A stretch of DNA of 64,000 bases. It comes from Cynocephalus volans (taxonomy: Eukaryota > Chordata > Mammalia > Dermoptera > Cynocephalidae). Made by a program: the position numbers and the translations under genes. Positions within the stretch are counted from its first letter, which is position 1, and every line of letters starts with the position of its first letter. Shown here in pieces: positions 42,611 through 55,499 of the stretch. The stretch lies in assembly GCF_027409185.1 (NCBI RefSeq), contig NC_084475.1:17194130-17258129 (forward strand), in the 5' to 3' direction. The notes below the pieces were generated by a model that searched no databases, was not told where the DNA came from, and saw nothing but the letters and a program-made list of their open reading frames with translations.

Positions 42611-42756
42611 TTCTAGGAGGTGGCAAAAATTAGCTGAGTCTGAATACTTCTGAGGCATGTTGGCATTGAAAAGGGGCTGGAATAGTTCAGAATGGTTCAA
42701 ATTTATCTCTTTGAGTAAAATTATCACCATATAACTTAGCACTTAATGGCTTGGTG

Positions 42757-43281
42757 GATATAGTAGACAGAATAATAAGTGCCCAAAGATGTCCGTGTTT
42801 TAATACACAGAACCTGTGAATATGTTCCTTACGTGGCAAAAGGGATTCTGTAGCTGTGATTAAGGTAAGGACCTTGAGATGGGGGTTATCCTGGGCTATC
42901 TGGGTGAGCCCAGTGTAATCACAAGTGTCCTTATAAGAGGCAGGCAGGAGGGTCAGAGTCGGAGAAGGAGATGTGATGTCAGAAGCAGAGATGAGAGAGA
43001 GAGAAAGAGAGAGATTGGAAGATGTTACGCTGCTGGCTTTGAAGATGCAGGAAGGGGCCACAGACCTCGAACTGTAGGCTGCCTCTAAAAGCTGGAAAAT
43101 TCAGGGAGACAGACTCTCCCCTCAGAGTCTCCAGAAGGAACCCAGCCCTGCTGACACTTTGATGTCAGCCCCATGAGATCCATGGTGGACTTCTGACCTC
43201 CAGAGCTGTAAGGCAATGAACTTAATTTGTTTCAAGCCACTAAGTTCGGGTCATTTGCTACAGCAGCCACAGGAAACCCAC
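42757..43281 (+). mobile_element. MaLR-type LTR, sense
   Basis: GTAGACAGAATAATAAGTGC, CACAGAACCTGTGAATATGT, AGTGTAATCACAAGTGTCCT, CCAGAAGGAACCCAGCCCTG and TCATTTGCTACAGCAGCCAC. A local (GA)n is inside. Confidence 0.75.
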
Positions 43282-43744
43282 ATAGTGGCACTCTGCTTTT
43301 CCTCAGCTAGACTGAAGGCTTCTGAGCGTGGGACCACGGCCAGCCTGTGCTTTCGCATCACGCCTCCCAGTGCTGTGCTGCTGATTGGCAAGAGTAGCTT
43401 TCTCCTGACATAGGCAGTGTTTTCTGTAAACTTTGAGATGAGGGCAATTCCTCCTCTTCTCTGGAGGAGATGGGCCTGGCTTCCCCTGGTAGCCTCTCCG
43501 CCTTCTGCAGATACAATCACCTGAACCCTGGGAGTCCCTATTCCTCCTCTCTCCTCCAAGCCTCCCTGGCTATGCATATCCCTTAGCCACTGTCTCTCTT
43601 GGAGCCCACCTGGACCTTTCTTCTTGAGACAGGGCACTGTGGGGGTCTGTCATATGGCTTGTGCTGTGTACATTTGGAAGTCCTTTTCTCATTTACCATG
43701 GGAACTGGGTTGGGCAAAAACTTACTGTTCATAAATTCATTAGT

Positions 43745-44160
43745 TTTCACTTTTATGACTTTATTTTTTAGAGCAGTTTTAGGTTCACAACAAAATTGAG
43801 CAGAAAGTACAGAGTTCCCATGTGCCCTCGTTCCTCCTTCCCCACCCCCAGCCTCCGCTACTATCAACACCCCCCTCCATAGAGTGGTACATTTGTTTCA
43901 ATCCATGAACCTAGATGGACACCATAATCACCCAAAGTCCTTCGTTTACCTTAGGGTTCACTCTTGGTGTTGTACATTCTATGGGTTTTGACAAATGTGT
44001 AATGACATGTACCAACCATTATAGTGTCATACAGAGTGGTTTCATTGAAGTTTTACTTTTATATGTATAGTTTGTTTTGTTTTGTTTTTGGTGGCTGGCC
44101 AGTTTTGGGGGATCTGAACCCTTGACCTTGGTGTTATCAGCTGAAGTTTTAGTTTTAATG
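43745..44160 (-). repeat. Antisense L1 3' fragment plus CYN monomer
   Basis: L1 block TTTTTTAGAGCAGTTTTAGG ... GACAAATGTGTAATGACATG up to 44040. Then a 5'-truncated antisense CYN monomer at 44062-44141 (GGTGGCTGGCCAGTTTTGGG, GAACCCTTGACCTTGGTGTT) with 16-bp duplications TGAAGTTTTACTTTTA (44046) and TGAAGTTTTAGTTTTA (44142). Confidence 0.82.
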
Positions 44161-45740
44161 CAGATTATAGACCATAAGAAATACTTCGCATGTCGGGATT
44201 GGCTCACTCAGTAGGTATCCAGTGTGATTTCTATGCAGCTGTGCCCAGCACTTATAACTTTGGCTAGTTATCTATTAAATGTATACTGTTTGTTATAAGT
44301 AGGAGCAGGAGAGGGAGTGTGACCAGCTCAGTGTAAAATGATCCCAACTGCATGAAAAAATGTTTAAGGCATGCTCATTTATTGGGATAAATTCTACAAA
44401 TACTGGACATTAGTGGGGAGGAATATAACTGGGAGCAAAAACCACAGAGCTGTGCCTCCCCAGAACATCCAGTCTAACATGGCATCACACAGAGAGCTCT
44501 AGCGAATGTTGGATACAAACAAAGTCTGCACACCCAGAATAAGCCAGGATTTGCCTGGATAATTCAACAGAACTTTCTTATAAAAGGATAGAACTGCGTT
44601 TGCAGGTCCTAGCAAAGTCCTGCATCAAAAAAGGCCGGGCAAAGCTCCAGGATACTAGATCCTGGGCAGGTTTTCTCTCTTGAGGTTTCTTCCTTCCTCC
44701 TGAGATTGCTGCTTGCCCTTGTGGGAGGAGGAGTAGGGATGAGAATAGAGAAGCCAGGATTCCGGTCTCAGCTGGGCATTTGCAGGAGGGTCATAGATTC
44801 TAGGACTGGATTTCCTCATCTGAAAGGGAGGGTTTGGACATGATAGCTTCAAGATTTCTATTGGTCAAGAAACACTCTGACTCTTATCCAGGTGGAGACC
44901 CTGCCAGAACCAGGCTCACCACCGTTTGCTTCCATGTGCCTGGTCACAAGACACCATCGACCCTTAGCTAGTAGCTTCAGATTGATTCTGAATGCTCGGG
45001 CAATAATGTTAGACATAGCCCTCTAGCCCTCTAACCCTGCATTGCTTACAAAACAAACAAATTCATTCTAGGTGGAACAGTTCTCTTTCCTGCCATGGAG
45101 TGTGTAGGAGTTACCGTGCTGTTTTAGAGTCTTGCATGAAAGAAACCTCATGTCCTTTTGTGCCCTGCAGAGGGCGACCTGGTCTTGCAATCGGTTTTTC
45201 CATGTTTGGAGGGAGTTGCTAGGAAGTTGGCCACTTTTTGGGTGGCTAACCCCCAAGACCATGAAAGAGGAATTGAACCAGCATAGTAAATTAAAATGCA
45301 ATTTAAACTTCAACTCAGGCCCCCAAATGAAGCTTCTGCAGCAGTATTCTAACTCCCACGCTCTCTGTGCTCCTCTGGGGTGGTGTGGAGGTATCTGATG
45401 TTCCTATTTAAAGCCCCAAGTTCGTAGATTGCCTTTCTCTCTCATTTCCTCTTTGAGAGCCACTGGGAATTTGATTTGAGGAAAATTGCGAATCTTTTCA
45501 GATATTACTCTTTTCAGGTGTTTTTGTCTCAAAACATAATGACATAATAACTCTAGTAAGAGTGATTCATTTAGCTCTTGTTTCCCTTGACCTAAGAAGA
45601 AAACACAACACAGGAAGCCTGGAAAGTAGCAGTTGAAACAAATACAGTATATAAAATCATTTTAAACCAAGAGTCTTTTTTTTTTTCCCCAGCACTAGGA
45701 TTTCTAGAAAGTACAGTAGAATAGGGATATACGTAGATCC

Positions 45741-45792
<52 letters not shown>

Positions 45793-46165
45793 TTGCCTCA
45801 AAACCATTTAATACTGTTGCAGGTTGCTCAGAGGAGGCTGGAGAGTTAAATTCTGGGTACACAGGAAGGGTCTCAATTCTTTGTCACGGTGTCTTTGCAG
45901 AAGTCTTTATTGTTGAGAGTTATAGCTCTAGCAATATTTCAGTGATGTTTTGTCCTAGGCGTTGCTGATCTCTGCGATCCCCTTTGCTTTTCTACATGAA
46001 CATAGTACGGGAATCCTTGGGCTGTCTCCAGGGGTCATTTGTCCCTCCCCCTGACACGTGTGAAGCATCTTCAACACTTGCCATCAGAAAGATGCCATCC
46101 AATTTAAACTGCCCTTGCTGGAACTTAGGTGAATTTCCCTGTTCTTTTTCAGGGTGAGTTGGTTA
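44160..46165 (+). other. Intergenic; (ATT)n at 45741-45794
   Basis: No gene or clear interspersed repeat apart from an 18-unit (ATT)n microsatellite. A weak MIR-like 3' scrap lies near 44790-44835. Confidence 0.55.
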
Positions 46166-46171
46166 CCCTTC

Positions 46172-47037
46172 TGTAGTGGGCTGAATAGTGTCCCCTAGAA
46201 AGATATGTCCAAGTCTAACCCTCGGTACCTGTGATATGCCCTTTTTCGGAAACAGGGTCTTTGCAGATGTAACGAAATTGAGGATCCCAAGATGAGATCG
46301 TCCTGGAGTAGAGTAGGTGCTAAATCCAATGACTGGTATCCTTATAAGAGAAAGTGCTGTTGAACGAGTCCTGTAGGCTTCCTCTTCAGCGTCAGTCAGC
46401 ATGTGAGAGGCCGGCTTGGTCAGGGGCATTCTGACCCGTGTGGGCCTGCATGCTCATCGCTGCAGGATCGCCAGTCACACTTGCTGGACAGAACTTAAAG
46501 GAAAGGCTTTTTATTTTGGAAGACATTGACTGGGAGACAAAGGGTATGTCCCAGCTGCCTCCCTGATCGACGGAAGGATGGGGTTTATAGAGAGCCGGGG
46601 TTTATACAGGTAAATGTATTGGGTGACACAGGATGTCAGCTTTTGATACAATCTTAGTTAATCATTAAGGGCGAACTATAGAGAGAAAACAAAGTTCTAA
46701 AGTGTATACATGAGCATGGGGGGGGTTTCTACTTTTACAAAAGGAGAAGGATATTTGGGACACAGGGACACACAGAGGGAAAGGCCACATGAAGACAGAG
46801 CAGAGATTGGAGTGATGTGTCTATGAGCCAAGGGACACCATGGACTGCCACCAGCCCCCAGAAGCTGAGAAGGAGACATGGAACAGCTTTTCCTTTAGAA
46901 CCCCCAGAAGGAACCAACCCTGCCCACACCATGAGTTTGAACTTCAGGCCTCCAGAACTATGAGACAATATATTTCTCTTGTTTTAAGCCACCCAGTTTA
47001 TGGTAATTTGTTATGGTAGCCCTAGGAAATTAATACA
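46172..47037 (+). mobile_element. MaLR-type LTR split by a solo LTR
   Basis: Left part TGTAGTGGGCTGAATAGTGT to TATCCTTATAAGAG, right part AGGATATTTGGGACACAGGG to GGAAATTAATACA. Duplications CCTTC (46167-46171) and CTTTC (47038-47042) differ by one base. The break at 46351 is filled by a younger LTR. Confidence 0.82.
46355..46739 (-). mobile_element. Solo LTR nested in LTR, 4-bp TSD AAAG
   Basis: A 385-bp insert with TG...CA ends (TGCTGTTGAACGAGTCC ... CTACTTTTACA), flanked by AAAG at 46351-46354 and 46740-46743. Minus-strand reading has TATAAACCCC-type sequence upstream of CAAAATAAAAAGCC, i.e. promoter-like and poly(A) signals in order. The 4-bp duplication suits a class I endogenous retrovirus LTR. 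Confidence 0.88.
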
Positions 47038-47042
47038 CTTTC

Positions 47043-49540
47043 CCTCCAAGTCCTTAAACTTGGAAGAGTGCGCAATGGCTGTCTCTCATTTTGAAACTCT
47101 CAGTTAAACAGTCTCATGGTTTTGAATAATTTATGTTCTAAGACTGCCGTTTTTAGCTGTATCTCTTTTGTGTCCCTTACCCGTGGGCCATGGCAGCCTT
47201 CCTGGCATAAATTCCTCTCCTCCCAGACTTCACTCCACCTGCAGCAGGCTTTGCTCCTGCGACATACCTCCTGTGGGGAAAGGGCCTGCCCTTTCTCTGC
47301 CCTCACTGGGATGGGTTGCTTGTGCGCTGAGGTCTGATAGCATGAGTCAGAAGCAGAAAGGAGTCCTAGAGGGCTAATATTATTTTCTCATGCCTTGTCC
47401 TCAGTTTGCTGTTGATTTCCTAAAAATAGATTTTACCTTTTAATAACTTCTCTGCTTGCCATAATTGCTTGACCCCATACTGTTAGATAGAGAGTCCAGG
47501 AATTCAATGCTACTGCTCATTTCTCCAGTGGGAGATGGTAAACAGGGAAGGTTATCCCAGAGGGCCCTGGAATCCTCTGGCACCGGTGAGTGTCACTCTG
47601 AAAGGAAAGACTTTGATCCCCTTCTGCACTAACCTGGGGCCAAGCTCTGAATGGGCACGGGTCCCTTCTGCTCTGAGCAGCCACCTCTGGCAGAAAAAGA
47701 AAGGCCTGCAAGAAAGAGTAACAAAGCCCCGGCCAGCCTCAGCAGGTTGGGGCTGTGTTGCTAAGGAGCACAGAAGCCTCTGGAAGGTGTGGGAAGTTTC
47801 CTTCTTCCTCTTAACTGCATTGAGAGGTGGTTACCTGGAATCACTTCCACAACAAAATCAGGTATCTGTCTTTAGGTTGGCAAAAGGGGGCGAGGGCACA
47901 TAAGGGGAATTGAGTTTGTAGTCCCAGCTCTTCTTACCCGACATCGAAAATTTATTAATTCTCCCTTTGGGTAGGGTCTCTCTCCAATTTCTAACTTTGC
48001 AGGAATGGGGTTTGAATTTATTAAGGTAGGGAGAGGGCAAGTTCTTGATGTGCAGGGGTGGGAGGGGCACAGTGTGAAGGGAACCCACACAGAGGGTGAC
48101 AGGCTAAGAAGCCAGCATGCTCAGGTCTGCCTCGCACTTGCCCTGGGGTTACCTCCCTGGCAGAAACCATGCTGCCCTTCCTCTCCAGGGTGCTTGTCAA
48201 GGGGGCTGCCATTCCTGGGGCATATGCTGCTGTTGAGAGCAGATGTCCTGGACAAAGGCCAGCAGGTAAGGGCCCCTTGTCCAGAAGCAGAGTAGCAAGC
48301 CACATGGTGTGGGCTCAGAGCTGCTGAGATGGTGATCTTTTCCCTCTGCTGCTGTGTGTGTGGTGGGAGGGGGGACTTGGGGACAGGGAAACCTGGGTTC
48401 CAATTACATCCTCATTTCTTAGATGTCATCCCAGACAGAAGGTTTAACCTTTCTTGGCCTCAATTTCATCTGCAATGCTGCAGAAATGGCTACCTTACTG
48501 GGTTCTTGTGCCCATCATTTAGGGGTTGCTCAAATTGTCCTTCAATGAGGCTTAAGTAAGATGGGAGTCCACTTTGCATAGGGGAGGCCCTCGATGAACT
48601 CAGTAAATGTGGAACGTCACATTCATCTCCCCCCACCCTGGGAAAAGGAGTATGCTGACCAGTGCCCACCAAGATCACAGTGCTGTTCATCGTTTCCTTT
48701 TCAACAGGAGGTTTTGCCACTGTACCCCGAGGTGGCATCGGGAGGGCTGCAGTCAGGATGGGAGGGGTGGAGGGAATCAGCCCTGGCTGCAGCAGTGCAG
48801 CCCCGAAGTTCCGGATCCAGCAGGGCCAGTTGCAGGAGGCTCTGGGCTCTTCTGGCACAGGACCTATTTTCTGTCCTGGGGACAGCTGGCCTCCCGCTCT
48901 GCATCACTTCACAGCCACATTGAACCGCCCTTGAATCTCAAAGGCTCTTCACCAATGCACAACCGAACGACGTTCTGTCGGAACTGCACAGGGTGCTCGA
49001 AATTGTCTAGATCAACCTCCTGCAGCTGAAAACTGAAAACTCGGCTGTCTGTGGTTTGGTCACCTGCATGGGCCGCCCCGCTGGGTCTTGGGTCTCTGAA
49101 GGAGGTGAGTGTGCAGGAGGAAAGTGTGGGGCTCCGGGGCTGCTCTCCCCTATGAGCCTGGGGAGTAGGACGAGGTGAAAGGTGGAGGAGGTGGGTATTG
49201 GGGAGTGGTGGGAAGGCTTCAGGGATCCCAAATCCCCACCCTCGGTGGCATACCCTAAGGGCTTCCTGGGACATTTATATTTCAACTGAGTTGGTTTGAT
49301 AATCTCTGGCCGCCATTTTCACCCAGTAGCATTAAGGGCACAGAAAAGTGAGTTTTCATGAGAGAGGAAGGAGGAAGGATCCAGAGGCGATGCTGCCCAG
49401 ACTCAAGGGTGGGCTGCTCTGGGGGAGGGGGGTTCAGGGGCTGCTGGCCTGACTCAATTTCAGGGTCAAATGCTCTATGTCCTTGGTACCGTTTGAATAT
49501 GTTACATTTTTACTATTAGCATATATTACTTTTATAATGA
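47043..49540 (+). other. GC-rich intergenic interval, MIR at about 48385-48540
   Basis: Overlapping ORFs on both strands up to 140 codons are expected by chance in GC-rich DNA; none has splice context or family resemblance. A MIR-like stretch (TTAACCTTTCTTGGCCTCAA) is visible. Confidence 0.5.
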
Positions 49541-49544
49541 AAAA

Positions 49545-49865
49545 AACTTCTCTATTTTCAAAATTTTGTCTAAGAAGTCAAATGATTGCACAACATTGTG
49601 AGTATACACTGAATCGTACACTTTATTTATTTATTTATTTATTTATTTATTTTAAAAGATGACCGGTAAGGGGGATCTTAACCCTTGGCTTGGTGTTGTC
49701 AGCACCACGCTCACCCAGTGAGCAAACCGGCCATCCCTATATAGGATCCGAACCCGTGGCCTTGGTGTTATCAGCACCACACTCTCCCTAGTGAGCCACA
49801 GGCCGGCCCAATTGTACACTTTAAAGTAGTTAATTTTATGTTATCTCAGTAAAATTTTTTAAATG
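49545..49865 (+). repeat. L1 3' end with CYN dimer inside
   Basis: L1 3' wording ATTGCACAACATTGTGAGTA and AAAGTAGTTAATTTTATGTT surrounds an antisense CYN dimer at 49626-49809 with a (TTTA)n tail. Duplications AATCGTACACTTTA (49612-49625) and AATTGTACACTTTA (49810-49823). Confidence 0.9.
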
Positions 49866-50171
49866 GAGAATATTATTATAGATTAAACATGACTCATGAG
49901 TCATGATAAACAGATGGAATTCATGAATCTAGAATAGATACCAGTTTAAAAATAAATAGTTTAAAAGACATTCTTGGGAAAATTTAAACACTTGGATAAG
50001 GACTAGATATTAGATGATATTATGGAATTATTATTAATTTTCTTAGGTGTGATTATGGTATTTTGATTATATATGAATTGATCCTTATGTTTTGAAGATT
50101 CATGCTGATATACTTAGGGCTAATCATGATGTTTACAATATACTCTGAAATTGTACAGCAAAAATATATGA

Positions 50172-50224
50172 GAAAGTCAAGGGTTTGGAAATCCTAACTG
50201 GCCAGCTACCAAAAAAAAAAAAAA
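50172..50224 (+). mobile_element. CYN SINE 3' scrap, sense
   Basis: GAAAGTCAAGGGTTTGGAAA, TCCTAACTGGCCAGCTACC and poly(A): the 3' half of a monomer. Confidence 0.75.
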
Positions 50225-50633
50225 CTATATATATATTTCTCATATATATTTATCATATATATGAGAAAAATAAAGTACATATGGCAAAATGCAAAAAAAA
50301 AAAAAAAAAAGAAAAAGAAAAAAGGCCAAATTACTTTTTTAAAAAAATATAAGCCTTTAATCATTTTTTCTACATAACAATATGTAGTTATACCGCCAAG
50401 TATATAGTCAAACAATCTAGTAATTTAAAGAAAAGTTCTCTGACATTAAATGAATAAAGAAAAAATATCTTGTATCGAAAACATCTATGGTTAACTGTCC
50501 CTCATGCCATACATAAAATAACAATGGAACTAGCTCTTCAATTAAAGAGATTAATTGGTAAAGATAATATTAATTCTCTCTATTTAAATGACCTGTCTCT
50601 CATCCACATTATTTGTTTATTTATTTCTTCTTA

Positions 50634-50920
50634 TTTTTACATTCTAAGATGATGTTGTGGAGCGGTGGGAGAGGGAGGGGAAGCAGGGCTGGCTTGGTTG
50701 CAGATGGGGGGTGTGTGGCCGAGGCCCTCGGAGCCTGGGGGGCTTCTGGTGGCAGCTGGATTGTCGCTGGGCTGGATCTAATCCAATGTTCTGGGACAGC
50801 TGCACGTGGCACGGGCCTCAGGCTGCTTCTACTCATGGTGGAAATGGCAGGCCTGCAGGTACAAGCAGGAAAGGACGAGAAGACGCACCCAAATTACTTT
50901 TTTGGTGACTTTCACCTAAC
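50634..50920 (+). other. GC-rich block of unknown origin, copy 2
   Basis: TTTTTACATTCTAAGATGAT, TTGTGGAGCGGTGGGAGAGG and GTGTGTGGCCGAGGCCCT resemble the block at 30390-30730. The end CTACTCATGGTGGAAATGGC ... ACAAGCAGGAAAGG is reminiscent of an MST-type LTR. Identity is not settled. Confidence 0.45.
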
Positions 50921-51414
50921 ATCCTTTTTAAAATTTTTTCTTTCTTTTTTTTTGTTTCCCCCTAATATTCTTGCTTCTGTACTCCCTTTTCCTCTGAACA
51001 CACTCTCCCACACGCTTGTGCACACATGCACTCCCCCTCCCACCTTGCATGTCTCCCTCCTCCTCTGCTCCTGTCCCTGGATCGTCCAATATGGTCGAGG
51101 CAAGTCTTGAAACAGCTAATTTGCTCACCCTCCCCAGTTCCGCTGCCCTCCCCTGTTGTGTCCTCACTTGATGGCCCCACAGCGTCACCTCCAAACTCCT
51201 TGCACCCTCCTTGAGTTTCTGCTGTAAACTTGCCCCTGGCTCTGGGGTCGACCTGGCCTCTCACTCTTCTAGCTCAGTGCCATCCTACATCTCCTTCATC
51301 AACGCCTCTCTCTCTGCCCCAGGCTGGGCTGAGCAGGGGCCCTTTGTCCTTGCCATTCCATGATCCATCAGGTGGTTGATTCCTGGCCTCTCCCTGGGCT
51401 GAGCTTTGGAGGCA

Positions 51415-51860
51415 TGTTAGCTTCCTGTGGCTGTTGTAAAAAATGACTACAAACCAGGTGGCCTAAATATTTATTTATTTATTCTCTCCAAGATCTGGAA
51501 GGCAGACATCTGAAATCAAGGTGTCAGAGGGTCGTGCTCCCTCTGAAGGATTAGGGGAGAATCTTTCCTGCCTCTTCCAGCTTCTGGTGGCCCCGGGTGT
51601 TCTTGGCTTCTGGCTGCATCACTCCAGTATCAGCCTTCATCTTCACACAGCCTTCTTCTCTCTTCCAAATCTCCCTCTACCTCTCTGTCATGAGGACGCT
51701 TGTCATTGGATTTAAGCCCAACTGGATAACCCAGGCTGATTTTATCTGTGGACTTGTAATTTAATTACATCTGCAAGGAATCTTTTTCCAAATAAGGTCT
51801 CATTCACAGGTTCCAGAGTGTGGACATAGCTTTTGGGGGGCCACCATTCAACCCACTGCA
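51415..51860 (-). mobile_element. MaLR-type LTR, antisense
   Basis: TGTTAGCTTCCTGTGGCTGT, GGAAGGCAGACATCTGAAAT, CTTGTCATTGGATTTAAGCC, TTTTTCCAAATAAGGTCTCA and CCACCATTCAACCCACTGCA, bounded by TG...CA. Confidence 0.82.
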
Positions 51861-52950
51861 GAGGAGGGCAGGTGTGCCCTGGGGGGGCACCTGTGGCTGT
51901 TTCTGGGCTCCTGCCCTCCCCAGGGCTCTCTGAAAGCTGGGCTGCCCGGCTTCCTCTCTCACACCTGTAGTCTCCTCCTCCAGCACCTTTTGCTCACCGT
52001 ATAAACTCCGCCCTGTCTTGAACACAAAACAGATTCAAGAGCATTTTCTCAAGACCACCACCCGTCGAACTCTGCTTATCCCTTTTCTTGGGTCCCAGAC
52101 TGACTGGAAAAGCAGTCCACGTTCCCTGTCTCACCACCCTGGGCCATCTGCCTGGAGCCTGCCTGCCTAGGGGCATCCAGGCCGCCTGGCTGCTGGAAGG
52201 AGCCTCTCTTCTTGGCTCTTGGCATCCCGTCTCTTTACCCTGATTTGTGGAGTGGGGCTTCCCTCCCTTCTGCCTTATGACAACTCCCCACATGTGCCCA
52301 TTGGGGCTTAGGTAGCAGTGGGACACAGACCTGGGGGTGTCTCAGGTCTGTCCTCACTGGCTGGGTGAGCAGGGTGCCTTTCCTTCCCGGGCATGCTCAG
52401 CTGCACCATGGAGGTCATCACAGAGCTGCGGGAGGGCTAAAAGGGACAGAGCATCAGTCGGTGCCTGTGAGCTACAGAGGAGTGGTGAGGTGGAGTGGCC
52501 ACCTCTGTTTCTCTCTGCACAGGACTCAAGTCCCCATGAGTGTGTGTGACTCTTCCACGTGGGTGGGAGGGCTGTCCTCCAACGAGAAGGCGAGCAGGAC
52601 TTTCCTTCTCTACCCCAGGCTGCTTTGAAGGTGAGGTGGGTGGGGAATGCGACTGGAACATATTCGTGTTTGGAAGTTTCTTCCTGTGAAGTCTCTATGA
52701 GCAACCGCGTTAGGGCCTGTCCACCAAACGCTGAATAATGAAGTGCCTGATGCTTCCTGGCTAGAGCGATTGTGCATTTCTGCCACTGAGATTCTATGTG
52801 GGTTAATTAAAATGGGAGAAAGTATTTCTCCCAAATTATTTACCAGCTTCCAGGAGAACAAACAATCATTGTGGAGTCTTGTTAGAGATGTGCTGCAGAC
52901 TCTCGTGGTGGGCAGGGGGCGGGTATGGCATGCTCCAAGGGCTGGGGGTT
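51861..52950 (+). other. Intergenic, no clear feature
   Basis: GC-rich single-copy sequence; ORFs on both strands overlap and lack recognisable domains. Confidence 0.5.
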
Positions 52951-52955
52951 AGGGG

Positions 52956-53362
52956 TGATGGAGTTTGGATGTGTTGTCCCCTACAAAACTCATGTGGAAA
53001 TTTGATCTCCAGTGTGGCAGTGTTGGAAACTGATTGAGTCATGGGGGCGGATCCCTCATGAATGGATTAATGCTCTCCCTGGGGGAGGGGGGAGTAATGA
53101 GTGAGTTCTCGCTCTATTAGTTCCCGCGAGAGCCTCTCTCCCTCCCTCCCTCCCTCTCTCCCTCTCTCATTCTCTCCCTCTCTCGCCATGTGATCTGCTT
53201 TTACCTGCCGGCTCCCTGCCACTTTCCGCCATGAGTAGAAGCAGCCTGAGGCCAGTGCCAGATGCAGCTGTCCCAGAATCATAAGCCAAATAAACCTCTC
53301 TTCTTTATAAATTACCCAGTCTCAGGTAATTCTGCTATAGCAACACAAAATGGACTAAAACA
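52956..53362 (+). mobile_element. MST-type solo LTR, perfect 5-bp TSD
   Basis: TGATGGAGTTTGGATGTGTT ... ACAAAATGGACTAAAACA, flanked by AGGGG at 52951-52955 and 53363-53367. Contains CATGAATGGATTAATGCTCT, a CT-rich run (CCCTCCCTCCCTCC) and AATAAACC. Confidence 0.92.
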
Positions 53363-53367
53363 AGGGG

Positions 53368-54860
53368 AAGCCGGTCAATTCCATGGCTTTTAATGGCTTC
53401 ATCTCGGGAAGCCACAAGGAATTGGAAATGCCCTTCACAGGGGAGGTCAGCAGAACTCTTTAGAAAGTTCCTCCCACGAAGAAGCAGAAGCCATATCTTC
53501 CTTTCTCCAGGGAGGCCTGGGAGACCCAGCTTCCTGGGTCTGGTGGCAGGTCTGGGTGGGCACGGGACCCCTGGGTGTTCTGGGGGCTGTTTCTGGGCTG
53601 TTCGTGTGTCTGACTGCAGAGTATTGAGAGTGGATTTTGAGTCTGTCCCCTGTGAGAGTGTTTGTGGGTGCATCTCTGTGCTGTAGAGGAGGGAGCCTCC
53701 GTGATGGGGCTCACCACGTACCTCACTAATGATCCCGTCCCCTTTCAGCCAATCATGGTGATGGGAGGGCCAAGGGCACTGGTCTGAATCTTTAGGGTGA
53801 TGCTTCAGTCCTTACACTGGTCCTCGGGATGAGTTTGGCAGCCTCCTCCCCATGTGGGTGGCTCTTCATCAGTCCGCTTGTGCCTTTTTCTCTTGTGCTG
53901 CCTTTATTTGGACAAAGCTTTGTGCTCACAGGCCTTTTACTGTGCTGCACACAGCCTGTTTCTCTGTCAAGGTCACGTATCCAACCTGCACCAAGTCCAC
54001 TTTCTTCTCACTCACTTTTCCACACCCTTGGGCTAGTTTCCAAGCTGCCTCTGAGGTCCGAGCTCAGCCAATGTGAGCCGATTACACAGCCTGACTGTGT
54101 ACCCCAGCGGGCTTTTCCTGGGGTGCTAGAACTCTTTTTAAGACAGACTGTGGTCATGTTACCCCTCCCTTTTTAAAAAAATGACTTTCAGCATGAGGGG
54201 TACTCATTTGTATCCTGCAGAGAGAGGACAAATGAGTCACTAGAGGATACGCTAGAGGCACGGAGTTAATTCTCAAAGCCAGAGGGGCTGGCACAGTTCA
54301 TCACTTTGGGTCTGGGCAGAGCAGATAAGTCCCACTCTCCCCTCTCCGTGGTGGCATCTGCACCCCCCTAGCCAAGAGGAGGCAGACTTGAGTCAGTTTA
54401 ATGAAACATCGAGGAGTCTGTTTTGTGGACAGACTCTTCTCATGCATTTAAGATCTCAAATTAAAATTATGCTTAAAAGCTTGAATTAGAAATAATGACC
54501 CACAGTAAGCAGGGTAGGCACTCTTTGGTTGGCACTTAAAGTTATCCCAGAGGAGCTGCTGCTTACATAGAAGAGGGAGAGAGAGTCGTCACAGGTAAGT
54601 CAGACAAGCTGAGCTTCCTGGAATCTGAAAGAAAAAACTATTTGCCTCTCTCCTTCCCTTCCTCCTGCCTCAGGCCAAGTGGATTCCTCTCACTTTGGAA
54701 GACTTTGGGAGATTTGAGTACAAAATGACAATAATATAACAACCAACCATGAAGGTCTGATGTAGAAATCTGTGCCCATATGTTTTTTGGATGTATGTCT
54801 TGTTTGTGAGTATATATGCAAGAATGGACGTGAGACTGGGTATTGTCCACATGTCATGTG
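53368..54860 (+). other. Intergenic, no clear feature
   Basis: No recognised gene or repeat. Moderate GC, scattered short ORFs. Confidence 0.5.
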
Positions 54861-54868
54861 CGTGTGTC

Positions 54869-55491
54869 TGTATTAGTTAGCTATTGCTGTGTAACAAATT
54901 ACTCCAAAACTCAGAAACCTAAAACAACACATTTCTTAGCTCACGGTTTCTGTGGGTCAGGAGTCTGAGCACAGTGTAGCTGGGTGCCTCTGCTTCAGGG
55001 ACTCTCATGAGGTCTGCAGTCAGGGTGTTGGCTCATCAAATGGCTTGTCTCAGGGACAATCTACTTTTTTTTGGCAGCTGGCCAGTATGGGGATCCAAAC
55101 CCTTGACCTTAGTGTTACAACACCACGCTCCAGCTGACTGAGCTAACTAGCCAGCTTGGGGACCATCTACTTCGAAGCCTGTGCACATGGTTGTTGGCAG
55201 GATTCAGTTCTTTCCGTCCTCAGTTTCCTGCCACAAGAGCCTCTTCATAGAGCAGCTTACAGCATGGTAGCCAGGTTCCCTCAGAGTGAGTAGGAGAGTG
55301 AGAGAGGAGCAGGCAAGACAGAAGCCTTGGGTTTTTTGTATCCTACTCTTGGAATTGACATCTCATCACTTGTGTGTATTCTGTTTGCTAGAAGCAGATC
55401 TAGCCCACACTCAAAGGCAGGAGATTCCACAAGGGCATGGATACCAGGGAATGGGAGTCATCGGGGACCATCTCAGAGGCTGCCTACCACA
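54869..55491 (-). mobile_element. MaLR-type LTR with nested CYN monomer
   Basis: TGTATTAGTTAGCTATTGCT, AACAAATTACTCCAAAACTC ... GACCATCTCAGAGGCTGCCT, ending CCACA. A CYN monomer at 55065-55158 (GGCAGCTGGCCAGTATGGGG ... CTAACTAGCCAGCTT) sits inside, flanked by GGGACAATCTAC (55053-55064) and GGGACCATCTAC (55159-55170). Confidence 0.85.
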
Positions 55492-55499
55492 GTCTTCTC

